A stretch of DNA of 64,000 nucleotides, from the NCBI RefSeq assembly GCF_030389965.1, contig NZ_CP128400.1, positions 1,550,001 through 1,614,000 on the forward strand, given 5' to 3'. Source of the stretch: Candidatus Chlorohelix allophototropha. Lineage in GTDB: Bacteria; Chloroflexota; Chloroflexia; Chloroheliales; Chloroheliaceae. Of the stretch, positions 45,113 to 54,400 are shown piece by piece; the stretch's first letter is position 1, and every line of letters starts with the position of its first letter. The notes beneath the pieces were generated by a model, which ran no database searches, had not been told where the DNA came from, and saw nothing but the letters and a program-made list of their open reading frames with translations. The translations under genes were made by a program, and so were the position numbers.

Positions 45113-47395
45113 TTAAAGCTCTACTTCGCAGTAACCTGACGAGCAAGCTAATTCTTGGGCTGCCTTAGTAAAGTCTTCGCTCTCGTAGCGATAAATCTTC
45201 GAGAAATCAACTTCAGGGAAGACCGCCACGAGTTTTTCATATTCCTCTTTAGCGACTTCGATATAGGGTAATTGCGCGTATTGAGCATCGAAAGTTGGCA
45301 GGAAAGCCATACCGCCAATCTCATTACGATGTTCCCAAATCCAGTTTAACAAGCCTAATACTTCGTCAGGGCGATAGGTAATTGTGACAGAGGGGTTATG
45401 CTCAGTCCAGTTCAGCTTATTTTCGAGCCAATAATTGCACTGTTCGATGGCGTTGCGTCCGTTGCGGGTTATAGCGCCTGTCGGAGCTTTAACCGGGAAA
45501 TGGATAACCCAAGTGGTAGCATTCTCGACTGTCTGTCCGTTTTCTGGGTCTAATGGAACCCCTGCATCTTTAAGCACCTTGTATAGGGCGGAGTGTGCGC
45601 TCACTCGCACATTGCGGATGTAATAGGGCGCCCAACGAGCGTGCAAACCGGAGGAGCAATCGACCAATTGTGAAGTATTTCCGCTAGGTTTTACGCAAGT
45701 GACGGCAGCAGCTTGGTTGATACCAAGTTTTTCGGCGTATATACGATTAACTTCAACTGTATGCACCCGCAGCATGTTTTTAACTTCGGCGCTCTGAATT
45801 GCCTGAGAGTCCATTTGTCCGGTAATGTCTACACCCAACAAGCGCTCTTCCTCACAATTTTTCTTCCAAATCGGGCGTAATCCGGGGAAATTTGTAGCCA
45901 TTGACTGAATCGAGCCGATAATAGCGGCAAGCTCAACCTTTTCTCTGAGGGTTTCAGGCGTATCGGTTGACCTAGCAACTGCCGCGGAGAGGTTGCAGAA
46001 CTGGTAGGGGCGCAGCACGATTTCACCGCAAGGATTCGTTCCAAACATTATCAAATTGCCGTTCTCGTCGTATTTATTACGGCGCATCGGCATCATATTG
46101 TAGGTAGCCTCACGGTTGAAAATACCCGGTTCGCCACGTCCTGAACTGACCATATCCAGCACTTGGTGGGCTACATCTATTTGACTTAACCCACCTTTAG
46201 GCCATACTGCCGAGTTGTTGGCATTCCAGCGATAGCTATGCTCGCGCTCAAAATCGCCCGTTTTGCACTGGCGCATTTCTACATCATCAAAATCAAAGAG
46301 GGAAATCATAGCGGTGCGACGCACGCCGCCACTAACCGCGGCGTTACCCACTACGCACATAATGTCGTGGGCATCGGTAGGTCGCAAGAATGAACCCTGT
46401 CGTGAAAGCAGCTTGGAACGTACAAAATCGAGCATTACACGGAGAGGTTCAGGACCGGAAGCTCGCCCGCCTTTGGTACGCAGTGGCGTACCGGAAGGGC
46501 GCAACTCGGTAAGATCGAAGTTAATATCACCACCATCGAACCAAGTTTCCAGACCCACACGCAGCGCATCCGACCAACCTTCTGCCGAATCTGCGGCTAC
46601 GAAAGTATCACGCATTTTGCCAGTCTGTCGCTTAACGCGGGGGAACTGTTCTACATATTGTTTTTCTACCGAATATCCAACGCCGCATCCGCTCATTGAG
46701 ATTATAAGCGCTTCCACAAAGGAGTCGATGCTTTCAACGGGTTGGTAAGAGCAGTTGTAAATAGTGATATTCGAGCGGCGTGCCGCAGCGCCTGCCATTG
46801 CTAGCATACGCATGGAAGGCATTACTTTCATTTCCAGAATACCGCGTCGCACCCGCTCGTAAACCTCTGCCTCAAGACGTGAACCGCCCAATTCGTAGAG
46901 GAAATCTACGGTGCGATTGACCGTTTCTACCCATGTTTCGCGTCGTCCCAATTCGTAGTTGAAGCGGGAATATTTATCAAAAAACTGGAATTGCTGGAGT
47001 ACGGTCGGGAAGTATTGGGCTGATTCATCAAAGGCAGCCCGCACTTTTCCCGGTACGGGGCGTTCGGCGCGGGTACGGGCATGGTCAGCGCGATAAAGTA
47101 TATAACGTTTGGCGGCTTCAAACTCACCGGCTGCCTGCAAAACCATTTCAACAATATCTTGCACATTCTCTACAGTAACGGGCATGCTCTTTGCCATTAC
47201 GATATTGATAACCCGCCGCGCCAATTCAGGAATTGTAGTAGAAGGAGTACGCCCGAAGCTGGCAAAACAGCGCTCCATTGCATTCTCGATTAGTTCTATA
47301 TCAAATGGAACTATACGCCCATCTCGTTTTACAATAGTTTCAGGCAATTTCAAACCGTTATCGGTATCTGCTGGTCTATTCACGATGTCAGTCAT
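45113..47395 (-). CDS. nrdJ: Adenosylcobalamin-dependent ribonucleotide reductase, class II
   Basis: 760 residues. An N-terminal ATP cone (VKRDGRIVPFDIELIENAMERCF) is followed by the alpha-beta barrel: the disulphide Cys in TIYNCSYQPVESIDSF, SMSGCGVGYSV, and the radical Cys in FGTNPCGEIVLRPYQFCNLSA. The C terminus ends with a Cys pair in ACSSGYCEVEL that shuttles electrons. It resembles the monomeric triphosphate-reducing type. AGAGG precedes the ATG. Third gene after nrdR. Confidence 0.95.
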   Translation of the reverse strand: MTDIVNRPADTDNGLKLPETIVKRDGRIVPFDIELIENAMERCFASFGRTPSTTIPELARRVINIVMAKSMPVTVENVQDIVEMVLQAAGEFEAAKRYILYRADHARTRAERPVPGKVRAAFDESAQYFPTVLQQFQFFDKYSRFNYELGRRETWVETVNRTVDFLYELGGSRLEAEVYERVRRGILEMKVMPSMRMLAMAGAAARRSNITIYNCSYQPVESIDSFVEALIISMSGCGVGYSVEKQYVEQFPRVKRQTGKMRDTFVAADSAEGWSDALRVGLETWFDGGDINFDLTELRPSGTPLRTKGGRASGPEPLRVMLDFVRSKLLSRQGSFLRPTDAHDIMCVVGNAAVSGGVRRTAMISLFDFDDVEMRQCKTGDFEREHSYRWNANNSAVWPKGGLSQIDVAHQVLDMVSSGRGEPGIFNREATYNMMPMRRNKYDENGNLIMFGTNPCGEIVLRPYQFCNLSAAVARSTDTPETLREKVELAAIIGSIQSMATNFPGLRPIWKKNCEEERLLGVDITGQMDSQAIQSAEVKNMLRVHTVEVNRIYAEKLGINQAAAVTCVKPSGNTSQLVDCSSGLHARWAPYYIRNVRVSAHSALYKVLKDAGVPLDPENGQTVENATTWVIHFPVKAPTGAITRNGRNAIEQCNYWLENKLNWTEHNPSVTITYRPDEVLGLLNWIWEHRNEIGGMAFLPTFDAQYAQLPYIEVAKEEYEKLVAVFPEVDFSKIYRYESEDFTKAAQELACSSGYCEVEL

Positions 47396-47434
47396 ATGAC
47401 CTCTTCCTTTTAGTTATATCTATCTGTCTGTCTA

Positions 47435-47467
47435 AATATCGGCGAACTAGCCATACTTGCCGATATT
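47435..47467 (-). other. Hairpin between the small ORF and nrdJ
   Basis: 9-bp perfect inverted repeat AATATCGGC/GCCGATATT (47435-47443 and 47459-47467) with a 15-nt loop. It overlaps the stop of the small gene and lies 40 bases before nrdJ. There is no T run, so mRNA stabilisation is more likely than termination. Confidence 0.5.
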
Positions 47468-47690
47468 AGAACTCCTCTATAACATCAAGTGGCTGGCACT
47501 GTGCTAGTAGTTCTTCCAACCAATCAATTTCTTGTTCGGTAAGACGATGCTCTTCCAGTAAATTATCTGGCGCAAAAAGTCTTCCGAAACCTGCAAGCTC
47601 AAGCTCTAATTCATCGAGCCGCACTATTGCTCTGATAAGTCTCTTTTGCGTTGCATCTAGATGCTCAGCAAAAGAAAAGTCTGCTTCCAT
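47466..47690 (-). CDS. Small helical protein between nrdR and nrdJ
   Basis: 74 residues from the ATG at 47690, preceded by GGAG seven bases upstream. Acidic, Leu/Glu-rich and probably all helix (MEADFSFAEHLDATQKRLIR, then EEHRLTEQEIDWLEELLAQ). No known domain recognised. Its place inside the nrd operon suggests a link to ribonucleotide reduction, but no function can be given. Confidence 0.55.
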   Translation of the reverse strand: MEADFSFAEHLDATQKRLIRAIVRLDELELELAGFGRLFAPDNLLEEHRLTEQEIDWLEELLAQCQPLDVIEEF

Positions 47691-47838
47691 CCCCTTCTCC
47701 GGGCGCAATAAAAACCACAACCGGTGTAATAAAAACCGGAGTCTTTAATTGCGTTTTACTCAAATTAGATTCGGGAGAAGTCTGCCCAAGTAGAGAAACT
47801 GATTAATTGCGGGTTTCTATAATTTCTGGAGATTTCTA

Positions 47839-48303
47839 TTAGTTGAGCTTGTCTTCTTCGTTTAGCTTCTCTATCTCGCTACGCATAACGTTTAAATCCG
47901 CAAATTCGCGGTAAACGCTGGCAAAACGGATGTAGGCAAGTGAATCAGTCTGCCTCAACTTCTCCATCAAAATTTCGCCTATCTGACGACTGCTTACTTC
48001 AAGCTCGCCACTGCGAAATATTTCGCTTTCCACCTCATCAATTAGTTGTTCAATGCTTTCTGCTTTGACGGGGCGTTTGGTAAAGGCAGTGTAAACCCCT
48101 TTACTCAATTTTTGGCGATTATATTCTTGTCGGTTACCATCTTTTTTGATAACCAGAATATTTATAGGCTCTACCCGCTCATAGGTAGTGAAACGGTGCC
48201 CACATTTAAGACACTCACGGCGACGGCGAATACTTTCTCCTCCGCGCAGGTCACGTGAATCTATAACCTTGCTATCGTTTTGATGGCAATAGGGGCATTT
48301 CAC
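47839..48303 (-). CDS. nrdR: Transcriptional repressor NrdR
   Basis: 154 residues, the normal length. A zinc ribbon with Cys3, Cys6, Cys31 and Cys34 (CPYC ... CLKC) precedes an ATP cone (NILVIKKDGNRQEYNRQKLSKGV). It represses ribonucleotide reductase genes when dATP-bound. It heads the nrdR - small ORF - nrdJ cluster and has a box-like site in its own promoter. Confidence 0.97.
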   Translation of the reverse strand: MKCPYCHQNDSKVIDSRDLRGGESIRRRRECLKCGHRFTTYERVEPINILVIKKDGNRQEYNRQKLSKGVYTAFTKRPVKAESIEQLIDEVESEIFRSGELEVSSRQIGEILMEKLRQTDSLAYIRFASVYREFADLNVMRSEIEKLNEEDKLN

Positions 48304-48450
48304 CCGGCTTGTCAGCCTCCAAGTTTATGAGATTTAGTTTTCTCTATCCCCACATTAGAAGAAGGTTGCTCGTTAGTTATGCCGAGCCTGCAGAATATAG
48401 ATTGGAAATGTTTACTTTCCATAACTACTAATACCCTGCACCGTGCAAGT

Positions 48451-48479
48451 ATTATAATACCAAATATAGTGGTTGTCAA
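48451..48479 (-). promoter_or_regulatory. Perfect consensus promoter of nrdR
   Basis: On the - strand TTGACA (48474-48479), 17-bp spacer, TATAAT (48451-48456). The NrdR-box-like sequence fills the spacer. Confidence 0.85.
48459..48473. promoter_or_regulatory. NrdR-box-like site 1
   Basis: ACCAAATATAGTGGT, exactly inside the -35/-10 spacer of the nrdR promoter. It is an imperfect palindrome (ACCA/TGGT ends) similar to known NrdR boxes. Confidence 0.55.
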
Positions 48480-48531
48480 TATATTAAACCCCCAAATTAT
48501 CCACATTTAGTATGTCCAATGTGTATAACTT

Positions 48532-48546
48532 ACTAAATGTAGTGGT
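48532..48546. promoter_or_regulatory. NrdR-box-like site 2
   Basis: ACTAAATGTAGTGGT, 13 of 15 identical to site 1, in the same orientation and 73 bp away (about seven helical turns). It also forms one arm of a 10-bp inverted repeat ACATTTAGTA/TACTAAATGT (48503-48512 and 48531-48540). The whole divergent gap 48304-48712 (409 bp) is AT-rich and holds no gene; a TATAAT at 48656-48661 could serve the rightward gene. Confidence 0.45.
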
Positions 48547-48712
48547 ACTATTTGGCTACAAACCATATATAGCTATATCGGTTTAAAATAGTTTAGGGGT
48601 TGTTAAAAGGAAAAACCGCGAGTTTTATGCCAGCCCGATTTTGCCCACTTTCAGATATAATATAGACAACCATGTTCTTAATATTATTTTTCTTAGAAAG
48701 AAGCTCTGCAAA

Positions 48713-49351
48713 ATGACCACCAAAAACACCCTCCCCGGTTATGAAGAGGAAGCCAGAAGCGCCTTTCGCAGCTTGCTTCTGGAACGCCCTGAATTTATGG
48801 ATACGAATCGAAACCATATTCAGGATGTTGTCCCTTTTCTAGAAGAGGAGAGCGGGTTTCCTGAATGGTTGACGCATTATGAAGGTAATAATCGGGCGCT
48901 CTCTGGGGTTTGGACATCGGTTATTCGAGAAATTAAAAAAGATACGTCAGTCAAAGAAACCGAGTCAAAGATTGAGTTGCCAAAACCTGAAAAACGAACC
49001 CGTACTGTTACTCGTAAGCCTCAAAATGTGGAAAATGAAAATACAGCGATTGTACCTGCAATAGACAATTCTCCTACGTTACTAGAAGATCAAGCGATTC
49101 AATCCAGCCGTGCTTTGGCAGAGCAATTTGCTATCGTCAAACATCACGAACTGGCTATCAAGCAAGCGACACAATCTATTGAACAGGCTAATGAAGCGCT
49201 GGTTCGCGCCCGTCAAGATTTTGCACACGCTACCACCGCTTATACTAACGCTCTTGATGATCTAGCGCGTTTGCTGGCAAATTCGTTGGGTAATAAGGCG
49301 GGAGAGTTTAGCAAATTGTTGGCAAAAGCGGCTATCGGCAACCAGAAATAG
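48713..49351 (+). CDS. Unknown protein with C-terminal coiled coil
   Basis: 212 residues from the ATG at 48713 (MTTKNTLPGYEEEARSAF); a longer in-frame start at 48641 is less likely because it lies in the promoter region. The N-terminal helical part (LLLERPEFMDTNRNHIQDVVPFL) is followed by a basic, Pro/Thr-rich linker and a long Ala/Gln-rich coiled coil (ALAEQFAIVKHHELAIKQAT onward). No family recognised. Divergent from nrdR and convergent with the histidine kinase. Confidence 0.6.
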   Translation: MTTKNTLPGYEEEARSAFRSLLLERPEFMDTNRNHIQDVVPFLEEESGFPEWLTHYEGNNRALSGVWTSVIREIKKDTSVKETESKIELPKPEKRTRTVTRKPQNVENENTAIVPAIDNSPTLLEDQAIQSSRALAEQFAIVKHHELAIKQATQSIEQANEALVRARQDFAHATTAYTNALDDLARLLANSLGNKAGEFSKLLAKAAIGNQK

Positions 49352-49374
49352 ACGCTATTATTTGAGAATTAAAA

Positions 49375-49397
49375 AACTCCTCTCAACGAGAGGAGTT
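49375..49397 (-). terminator. Intrinsic terminator of the histidine kinase gene
   Basis: 10-bp perfect stem (AACTCCTCTC with GAGAGGAGTT), 3-nt loop, then T-rich sequence on the - strand (A run at 49371-49376). It also lies 23 bases beyond the convergent + strand gene and could serve both. Confidence 0.85.
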
Positions 49398-49420
49398 AAA
49401 ACAAGTTATATCTAGAATTT

Positions 49421-50545
49421 CTAGATAGGTAGGTTCACAACCACCCGGATTCCTTCAGAGGTATCGAGTTCTATTTTGCCGCCTACCTCTTCAATTATTT
49501 CCTTGCTAACCGATAGCCCTAGCGACATTCCTGCTTTTATATTCAAGCGTTGCTCAAATAAGCTACTTATTCCTTCTGGCCCTGAATTAGCAGAATTATA
49601 TAAGATAATAGTAATGCTATCAGAGATTCGTCCGGTTGTTACCGAGAGCTTTCCGCCTTTAGTGGTATTGGACAACACTTGAATAATAAGGTTTAATATT
49701 ATTTGCTCAAGCTGATAATCCATAACCCGCACTTGCGTTAGTTTTGGAGCAAGCTTTGCTTCTACCTGCACTTCAGATTCAGCCATAACCTCTTCTAGTG
49801 AAGCTAGTGTTTTCAGAACAACCACATTCACATCTGCGAGCGGTTTTGCACTGGTGGGCGTAGGGCGATAAAAGCTCCGCATTTGCCCGATTATACTTAC
49901 AATCCGGTTGATTTCAGCATCAGCCGCTTCAAGATACTTTTGTCTTTGCTCTATAGTGCGCTTGGGGTTTTTGCTCAATTCTAGGATAGTTCGAATGCTT
50001 TGCAGTGGATTATTTATTTCGTGTGCTATCGCTGAAACAATTCGCCCAATTGCCGCCATTCTTACAAAAGCCTTTTGGTTTTGCTCTATTGCATGTTTTT
50101 CACTGACATTGCGAATCACCGCGAGTGCGCCTGTCAGCGCTTGAGTACTACCGTATAGCGGCGTAACTCTTACACCCAATTTGATGTTTACATCGTCTTT
50201 TGAAGCAATGTAAACATCTTCCGCTGCAAAACTACGCCCTTTTTCTAGATTATCACGGAATAGTGGGGAGGGCTGACATGCATCACAAAAATCCCAAAGG
50301 CAAAGCTGACCCACTACTTCGTCTGCTTCGTAGCCTGTCAATTCTTGAGCAGCCCGGTTAAAGAGGGTAATATATCCGGTGTTATCCGTGACGATAATCC
50401 CCTGATCGAGGTTATCAAAAATTTCAGATTGCATTGCCAATTCCTGCGCCTTAGTTGCAGGGGTTAATTTATCTAAAGAATTAAGAGTGTTTTTATAATA
50501 AGGCTGTTTTTTTACCATCAGCATACTTGTCATGTAACCTGCCAC
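49421..50545 (-). CDS. PAS domain sensor histidine kinase with degenerate ATP-binding site
   Basis: About 374 residues counted from the GTG at 50545; ATGs at 50533, 50524 or 50518 are also possible and none has a good ribosome site. A PAS domain (about 45-150) carries Cys82, Cys87 and Cys90 (CLWDFCDAC). The H box is SAIAHEINNPLQ with His175, NtrB-like. In the ATPase domain the N box reads LNLIIQVLSN with Gln at the key Asn, G1 reads NSANSGPEG without its Asp, and G2 is GMSLGL. No membrane helix, so it is cytoplasmic. No response regulator is adjacent. Confidence 0.88.
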   Translation of the reverse strand: MAGYMTSMLMVKKQPYYKNTLNSLDKLTPATKAQELAMQSEIFDNLDQGIIVTDNTGYITLFNRAAQELTGYEADEVVGQLCLWDFCDACQPSPLFRDNLEKGRSFAAEDVYIASKDDVNIKLGVRVTPLYGSTQALTGALAVIRNVSEKHAIEQNQKAFVRMAAIGRIVSAIAHEINNPLQSIRTILELSKNPKRTIEQRQKYLEAADAEINRIVSIIGQMRSFYRPTPTSAKPLADVNVVVLKTLASLEEVMAESEVQVEAKLAPKLTQVRVMDYQLEQIILNLIIQVLSNTTKGGKLSVTTGRISDSITIILYNSANSGPEGISSLFEQRLNIKAGMSLGLSVSKEIIEEVGGKIELDTSEGIRVVVNLPI

Positions 50546-50831
50546 AAACTACTAAACTATGAGCTTTTAGAGCTAAAAATCATCTGCACCAGAATGTATG
50601 TAGGATTCCCTAGAACCATCTATATTAAAAAAACTTATTTCGCGAATACGGATTGTCCTGCTACTTATATTTTATCCCACTAATAGACTATAAATATTCA
50701 CGTTGGTAACAATTTTAGTGAAAAATTGGCAAATTTATTAATCTGATTCTTAACTAAACCTCTATTGAAATTTCTCTTGTATCTTGCTCGCCAGTGGAAT
50801 TGGGTAATAGCCTTGGTTACTAAACCGAAAT

Positions 50832-50860
50832 TTGCCGTAACTCAACTACTTTGTTACAAT
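50832..50860 (+). promoter_or_regulatory. Promoter of the glutaredoxin-like gene, in the 409-bp gap 50546-50954
   Basis: TTGCCG (50832-50837), 17-bp spacer, TACAAT (50855-50860) with TGT before it (extended). The leader is about 88 nt. The rest of the gap is AT-rich without a gene. Confidence 0.5.
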
Positions 50861-50954
50861 TTACACAAGAACTGCTTTGTCGGCAAACAAATGCGAACGA
50901 CATTAAATATTAAAACCCTATAACATTTTATTATCTAGCAAAGGGTATAGCATA

Positions 50955-51215
50955 ATGAATTCTAATGATAAGGTACTATTATATGGCGCAATGTGGTGTG
51001 GTGATTGTCGCCGTTCCAAAAAATTTCTCGATGAACGGCAAGTAGCCTATAGCTGGATTGACGTTGAGTCTGATGAGACAGCCATGCAAGAGATGCAGCA
51101 ACTGAACGGTGGTCGCCAAAGCATCCCAACGATTTTATTACCGGATGGCAAAATACTGATAGAACCGACCAATAGAGATTTGGCAGTTGCGTTGGGTTTA
51201 GGAAAGGTAGCCTAA
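50955..51215 (+). CDS. Glutaredoxin/mycoredoxin-like thiol oxidoreductase
   Basis: 86 residues, thioredoxin fold. Active-site CGDC (Cys15, Cys18) in YGAMWCGDCRRSKKFLDE, cis-Pro in RQSIPTILLPDG, and a C-terminal helix. CGDC is unlike the CPYC of classical glutaredoxins and resembles mycoredoxin-type CxxC proteins. Reduces mixed disulphides or acts as electron donor. AAAGGG precedes the ATG. Confidence 0.88.
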   Translation: MNSNDKVLLYGAMWCGDCRRSKKFLDERQVAYSWIDVESDETAMQEMQQLNGGRQSIPTILLPDGKILIEPTNRDLAVALGLGKVA

Positions 51216-51221
51216 AAAATT

Positions 51222-51249
51222 AGTCCCTTGCGAAGGCGAGGGGCTTTTT
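51222..51249. terminator. Terminator between the glutaredoxin-like and Cys-rich genes
   Basis: 10-bp stem with two G-T pairs (51222-51231 with 51236-51245), GAAG loop, then T run. An A run on the left lets it serve the convergent gene too. Confidence 0.8.
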
Positions 51250-51262
51250 GATTCCATCAAAA

Positions 51263-51691
51263 TTACTCGTAGCGGTCTTTTTTGTAGTCGCTGAGATAAG
51301 GCTTGCAGAGTTCACAGAGATTAATTTCGTCTCTAACCCTAGTTGTACCGCGAATGGTAATGATATCGAAGTGAAAGATATGGCGGGAAATATGGGTGGG
51401 GCAAAACTGCACTTCACAACGTCCACAAACTAGATAAAATTCGTGGTTACAGTTTTCCTTGCCGCAAAGGCGGGCGTAATTTCGCGCAAATCCTAGCGCA
51501 CGCTTTTCATCTTCGTAGGCAAAGCGTTCCACCACTGCCAGTTCATGGCGGTACTTGCGCATACATGATGGGCTTTTGCAGACTGCTTTATCTCGATGTC
51601 CGTGTCGTATGCAAAAGTGCTTGCCGCAATAGCTACACTGTTCTATTACTTCAGTTTTGCAGAAAAAACCCTTTTCGCATGCTAATGCCAT
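51263..51691 (-). CDS. Cysteine-rich zinc-binding-like protein, unknown
   Basis: 142 residues with 14 Cys and several His spaced as CSYCGKHFCIRH, CKSPSC, CGKENC, CGRCEVQFCPTH and CELC. The C-x2-C ... C-x2-H pattern looks like tandem treble-clef or AN1-type zinc fingers. No family could be named. AGG six bases before the ATG. Downstream of and co-directional with aroC (57-bp gap containing a 7-bp hairpin CAAGGTC/GACCTTG, 51718-51739). Confidence 0.7.
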   Translation of the reverse strand: MALACEKGFFCKTEVIEQCSYCGKHFCIRHGHRDKAVCKSPSCMRKYRHELAVVERFAYEDEKRALGFARNYARLCGKENCNHEFYLVCGRCEVQFCPTHISRHIFHFDIITIRGTTRVRDEINLCELCKPYLSDYKKDRYE

Positions 51692-51748
51692 CTAAAACCT
51701 GCTACCGGGTTGTGTTTCAAGGTCACTATTGCGACCTTGTACTTCCTA

Positions 51749-52825
51749 CTAATTGAATTCAAGCCGCGCTAACCGTTGACGCATCAAATGGTCTGCCAAT
51801 GTCAGGCACAGCATCGCTTCGATAACCGGAATGGCGCGTACAATGATAGTTGGGTCGTGCCTTCCGCGTACCTCGATGGTGGTTGCTTCTCCCTCGGTGT
51901 TTACCGTATTCTGCTGTCGGGCAATGGAGGAGGTGGGTTTCACCGCCAACCTTACCAGAATATCCTCTCCGGTGCTTATCCCGCCGAGAATACCGCCCGC
52001 CTTGTTTTCTATCGTGCCGATTTTCCCGCCCACGTTGATAAACGGGTCATTCGATTGTGAACCGTGCATTCGTGCCAACGCAAAGCCTGCGCCGAACTCG
52101 ATCCCTTTGATAGCGGGGATACTGAGCATTGCTTTGGCGATTTCTGCATCGAGCTTATCGAAAACGGGTTCGCCCAGACCGGGAGGCACGCCGATTGCCA
52201 CGACTTCCGCCACGCCGCCAAGCGAGTCAAGCTCTTTCTTAGCCTGTAACACTATTTCTACCATTTGGGGCGCAACATCAGGGTCAGGGCAGCGCACCAA
52301 ATTGCGCTCAATCTCATCGAAATCAATTTTCTGCGCTACGATGCCGCCAAGTTCTTTGGTGTAGGCAACCACTTTAACGCCATAATGCGCCAACAACTTC
52401 CGGGCAATTGCGCCCGCTGCCACTCGCCCAACCGTTTCGCGTGCGCTGCTGCGTCCACCTCCACGATGGTCGCGCACGCCGTATTTGGCAAGATAGCTGA
52501 AATCGGCGTGACCGGGACGGAACTTATCCTTGATTTCGTCATATTTGCTGCTGTCCGCATCCTCGTTATAAACCAGCATCGAAATGGGCGTTCCGGTAGT
52601 TTTGCCCTCGAATACGCCCGACATAATCTGAATCAGGTCTTTTTCCTGACGTGGGGTGGTCATCTGGCTCTGCCCGGTTTTGCGTCGGTTCAATTCGCTT
52701 TGAATCTCTTCCGCGTTTATTTCCAGTCCTGCCGGGCAACCGTCCACCACCACGCCCACCCCTGCCCCGTGAGATTCGCCCCAAGTGGTGATGCTAAACG
52801 CTTTACCAAATGTACTGCCTGCCAT
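51749..52825 (-). CDS. aroC: Chorismate synthase
   Basis: 358 residues. [19 protein letters not shown] at the N terminus, [37 protein letters not shown] and the C-terminal [17 protein letters not shown] are all family signatures. FMN-dependent last step from EPSP to chorismate. It follows gatA by 22 bases in the gatC-gatA-aroC cluster. Confidence 0.97.
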   Translation of the reverse strand: MAGSTFGKAFSITTWGESHGAGVGVVVDGCPAGLEINAEEIQSELNRRKTGQSQMTTPRQEKDLIQIMSGVFEGKTTGTPISMLVYNEDADSSKYDEIKDKFRPGHADFSYLAKYGVRDHRGGGRSSARETVGRVAAGAIARKLLAHYGVKVVAYTKELGGIVAQKIDFDEIERNLVRCPDPDVAPQMVEIVLQAKKELDSLGGVAEVVAIGVPPGLGEPVFDKLDAEIAKAMLSIPAIKGIEFGAGFALARMHGSQSNDPFINVGGKIGTIENKAGGILGGISTGEDILVRLAVKPTSSIARQQNTVNTEGEATTIEVRGRHDPTIIVRAIPVIEAMLCLTLADHLMRQRLARLEFN

Positions 52826-52847
52826 TTATTTAAAACCTTTTTCTTAA

Positions 52848-54308
52848 TTAAAGCGCCGGATGTTGTTTATACCATTCGGTAGCCTGTTCGTAGGCATGCG
52901 CGACTCTAAAAACTTTCTCTTCGCCTAGCACCGGTCCGAGAATTTGTAACCCCACCGGTAGCCCGTTGCTGAAACCGCAAGGAATAGACATGCCGGGCGT
53001 ACCCGCCATATTCGCCGGGATGGTGAAAATATCGTTTAGGTACATTGCCAACGGGTCGGAAACCTTGTCGCCGATTTTGAAGGCGACTGAGGGCGAAGTC
53101 GGAGCGATTATCGCGTCAAACTTTTCGAACACCTTGTCAAAATCACCTCGAATGAGGGTACGCACTTTCTGAGCTTTCAAGTAGTAGGCATCGTAATAGC
53201 CGCTACTTAGGGCGTAAGTGCCAATCATGATGCGCCGCTTTACTTCAGGTCCGAAGCCGTGACCGCGTGTTTTGAAATAGCCGTCCCACATTTCAACTGC
53301 TGCCGGGTCGCTGTAGCCGTACTTGATACCATCATAACGGGCGAGGTTTGCACTGGCTTCTGCCGGAGCGATGATGTAGTAAGTGCTGATGGCGTACTTA
53401 GTATGTGGCATCGAAACTTCTTCCACTGTTGCGCCCAACTCTTTCATCTTTTCCACTGCGGCGAGTACCGCTTGCTCTACACCCGGTTCAACTCCCCCGA
53501 TAAAGTATTCGCGAGGCAGCGCAAGTTTCATGCCGTTGAGGTTTGGCACAAGCGCTTTGGTGTAATCCGGCACAGGCGCATTAATCGAGGTGCTATCCTT
53601 TGGGTCATGCCCGGCAATCACATTCATTACCAGCGCGGCATCGGCAACGCTGCGGGTAAACGGACCAAGTTGATCCAGTGAACTGGCAAAAGCAATCAGA
53701 CCATAGCGGGAAACGCGCCCATAAGTAGGTTTTAAGCCTACCACACCGCATAAGGCTGCCGGTTGGCGGATGCTACCACCTGTATCCGAACCCACACTAA
53801 AGAAGCCTTCCCCCGCTGCTACCGAGGCGCTGCTACCACCGCTACTACCGCCCGGTACGGTATCAAGATTCCACGGGTTGCGGGTGGGGAAATAGCTGCT
53901 GTTTTCGGTGCTGCTGCCCATTGCAAACTCGTCCATATTGTTCTTGCCAAGCATAACCGCGCCCGATTCGTAGAGTTTGCGGGCAACGGTTGCATCGTAA
54001 ATCGGCACATAATTTTCTAGGATTTTGCTGCCGCAAGCAGTGCGTATTCCTTTGGTACTTAGCACATCTTTCAAGCTCATAGGAATGCCCAGCAATGGAT
54101 TGGCATCCTTCGCGCCATTTTGCAAGATTTTATCGGCGGCATCAGCCTGTTGCAACGCCAATTCCGGGGTCAAGGTCATAAAGGCTTTGACCCGACCATC
54201 CACTTCTTCTATACGCTTGATAACGGCGGTAGTAAGCTCGCGGCTGGTAATTTCCTTTTTGCGAAGGAGTGCGGCGGCTTCGGTTATGTTCAAAGAATGC
54301 AATTCCAT
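52848..54308 (-). CDS. gatA: Asp/Glu-tRNA amidotransferase subunit A
   Basis: 486 residues, full length. Amidase-signature triad: Lys80 ([10 protein letters not shown]), Ser155 (GGSSGGSS) and nucleophile Ser179 ([11 protein letters not shown]). The C-terminal [13 protein letters not shown] region is intact. It releases ammonia from glutamine so that GatB can amidate Glu-tRNA(Gln) or Asp-tRNA(Asn). gatC is 92 bases upstream; gatB is not in this window. Confidence 0.97.
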   Translation of the reverse strand: MELHSLNITEAAALLRKKEITSRELTTAVIKRIEEVDGRVKAFMTLTPELALQQADAADKILQNGAKDANPLLGIPMSLKDVLSTKGIRTACGSKILENYVPIYDATVARKLYESGAVMLGKNNMDEFAMGSSTENSSYFPTRNPWNLDTVPGGSSGGSSASVAAGEGFFSVGSDTGGSIRQPAALCGVVGLKPTYGRVSRYGLIAFASSLDQLGPFTRSVADAALVMNVIAGHDPKDSTSINAPVPDYTKALVPNLNGMKLALPREYFIGGVEPGVEQAVLAAVEKMKELGATVEEVSMPHTKYAISTYYIIAPAEASANLARYDGIKYGYSDPAAVEMWDGYFKTRGHGFGPEVKRRIMIGTYALSSGYYDAYYLKAQKVRTLIRGDFDKVFEKFDAIIAPTSPSVAFKIGDKVSDPLAMYLNDIFTIPANMAGTPGMSIPCGFSNGLPVGLQILGPVLGEEKVFRVAHAYEQATEWYKQHPAL

Positions 54309-54400
54309 TTTTATCTCGATTTCCGTTTAGCCTGATGTTCTTTTTAATAAGCTGGAATAACGGCTATGTCTATTGCCCCTTCTACTTTGAAGGGTTTAAA

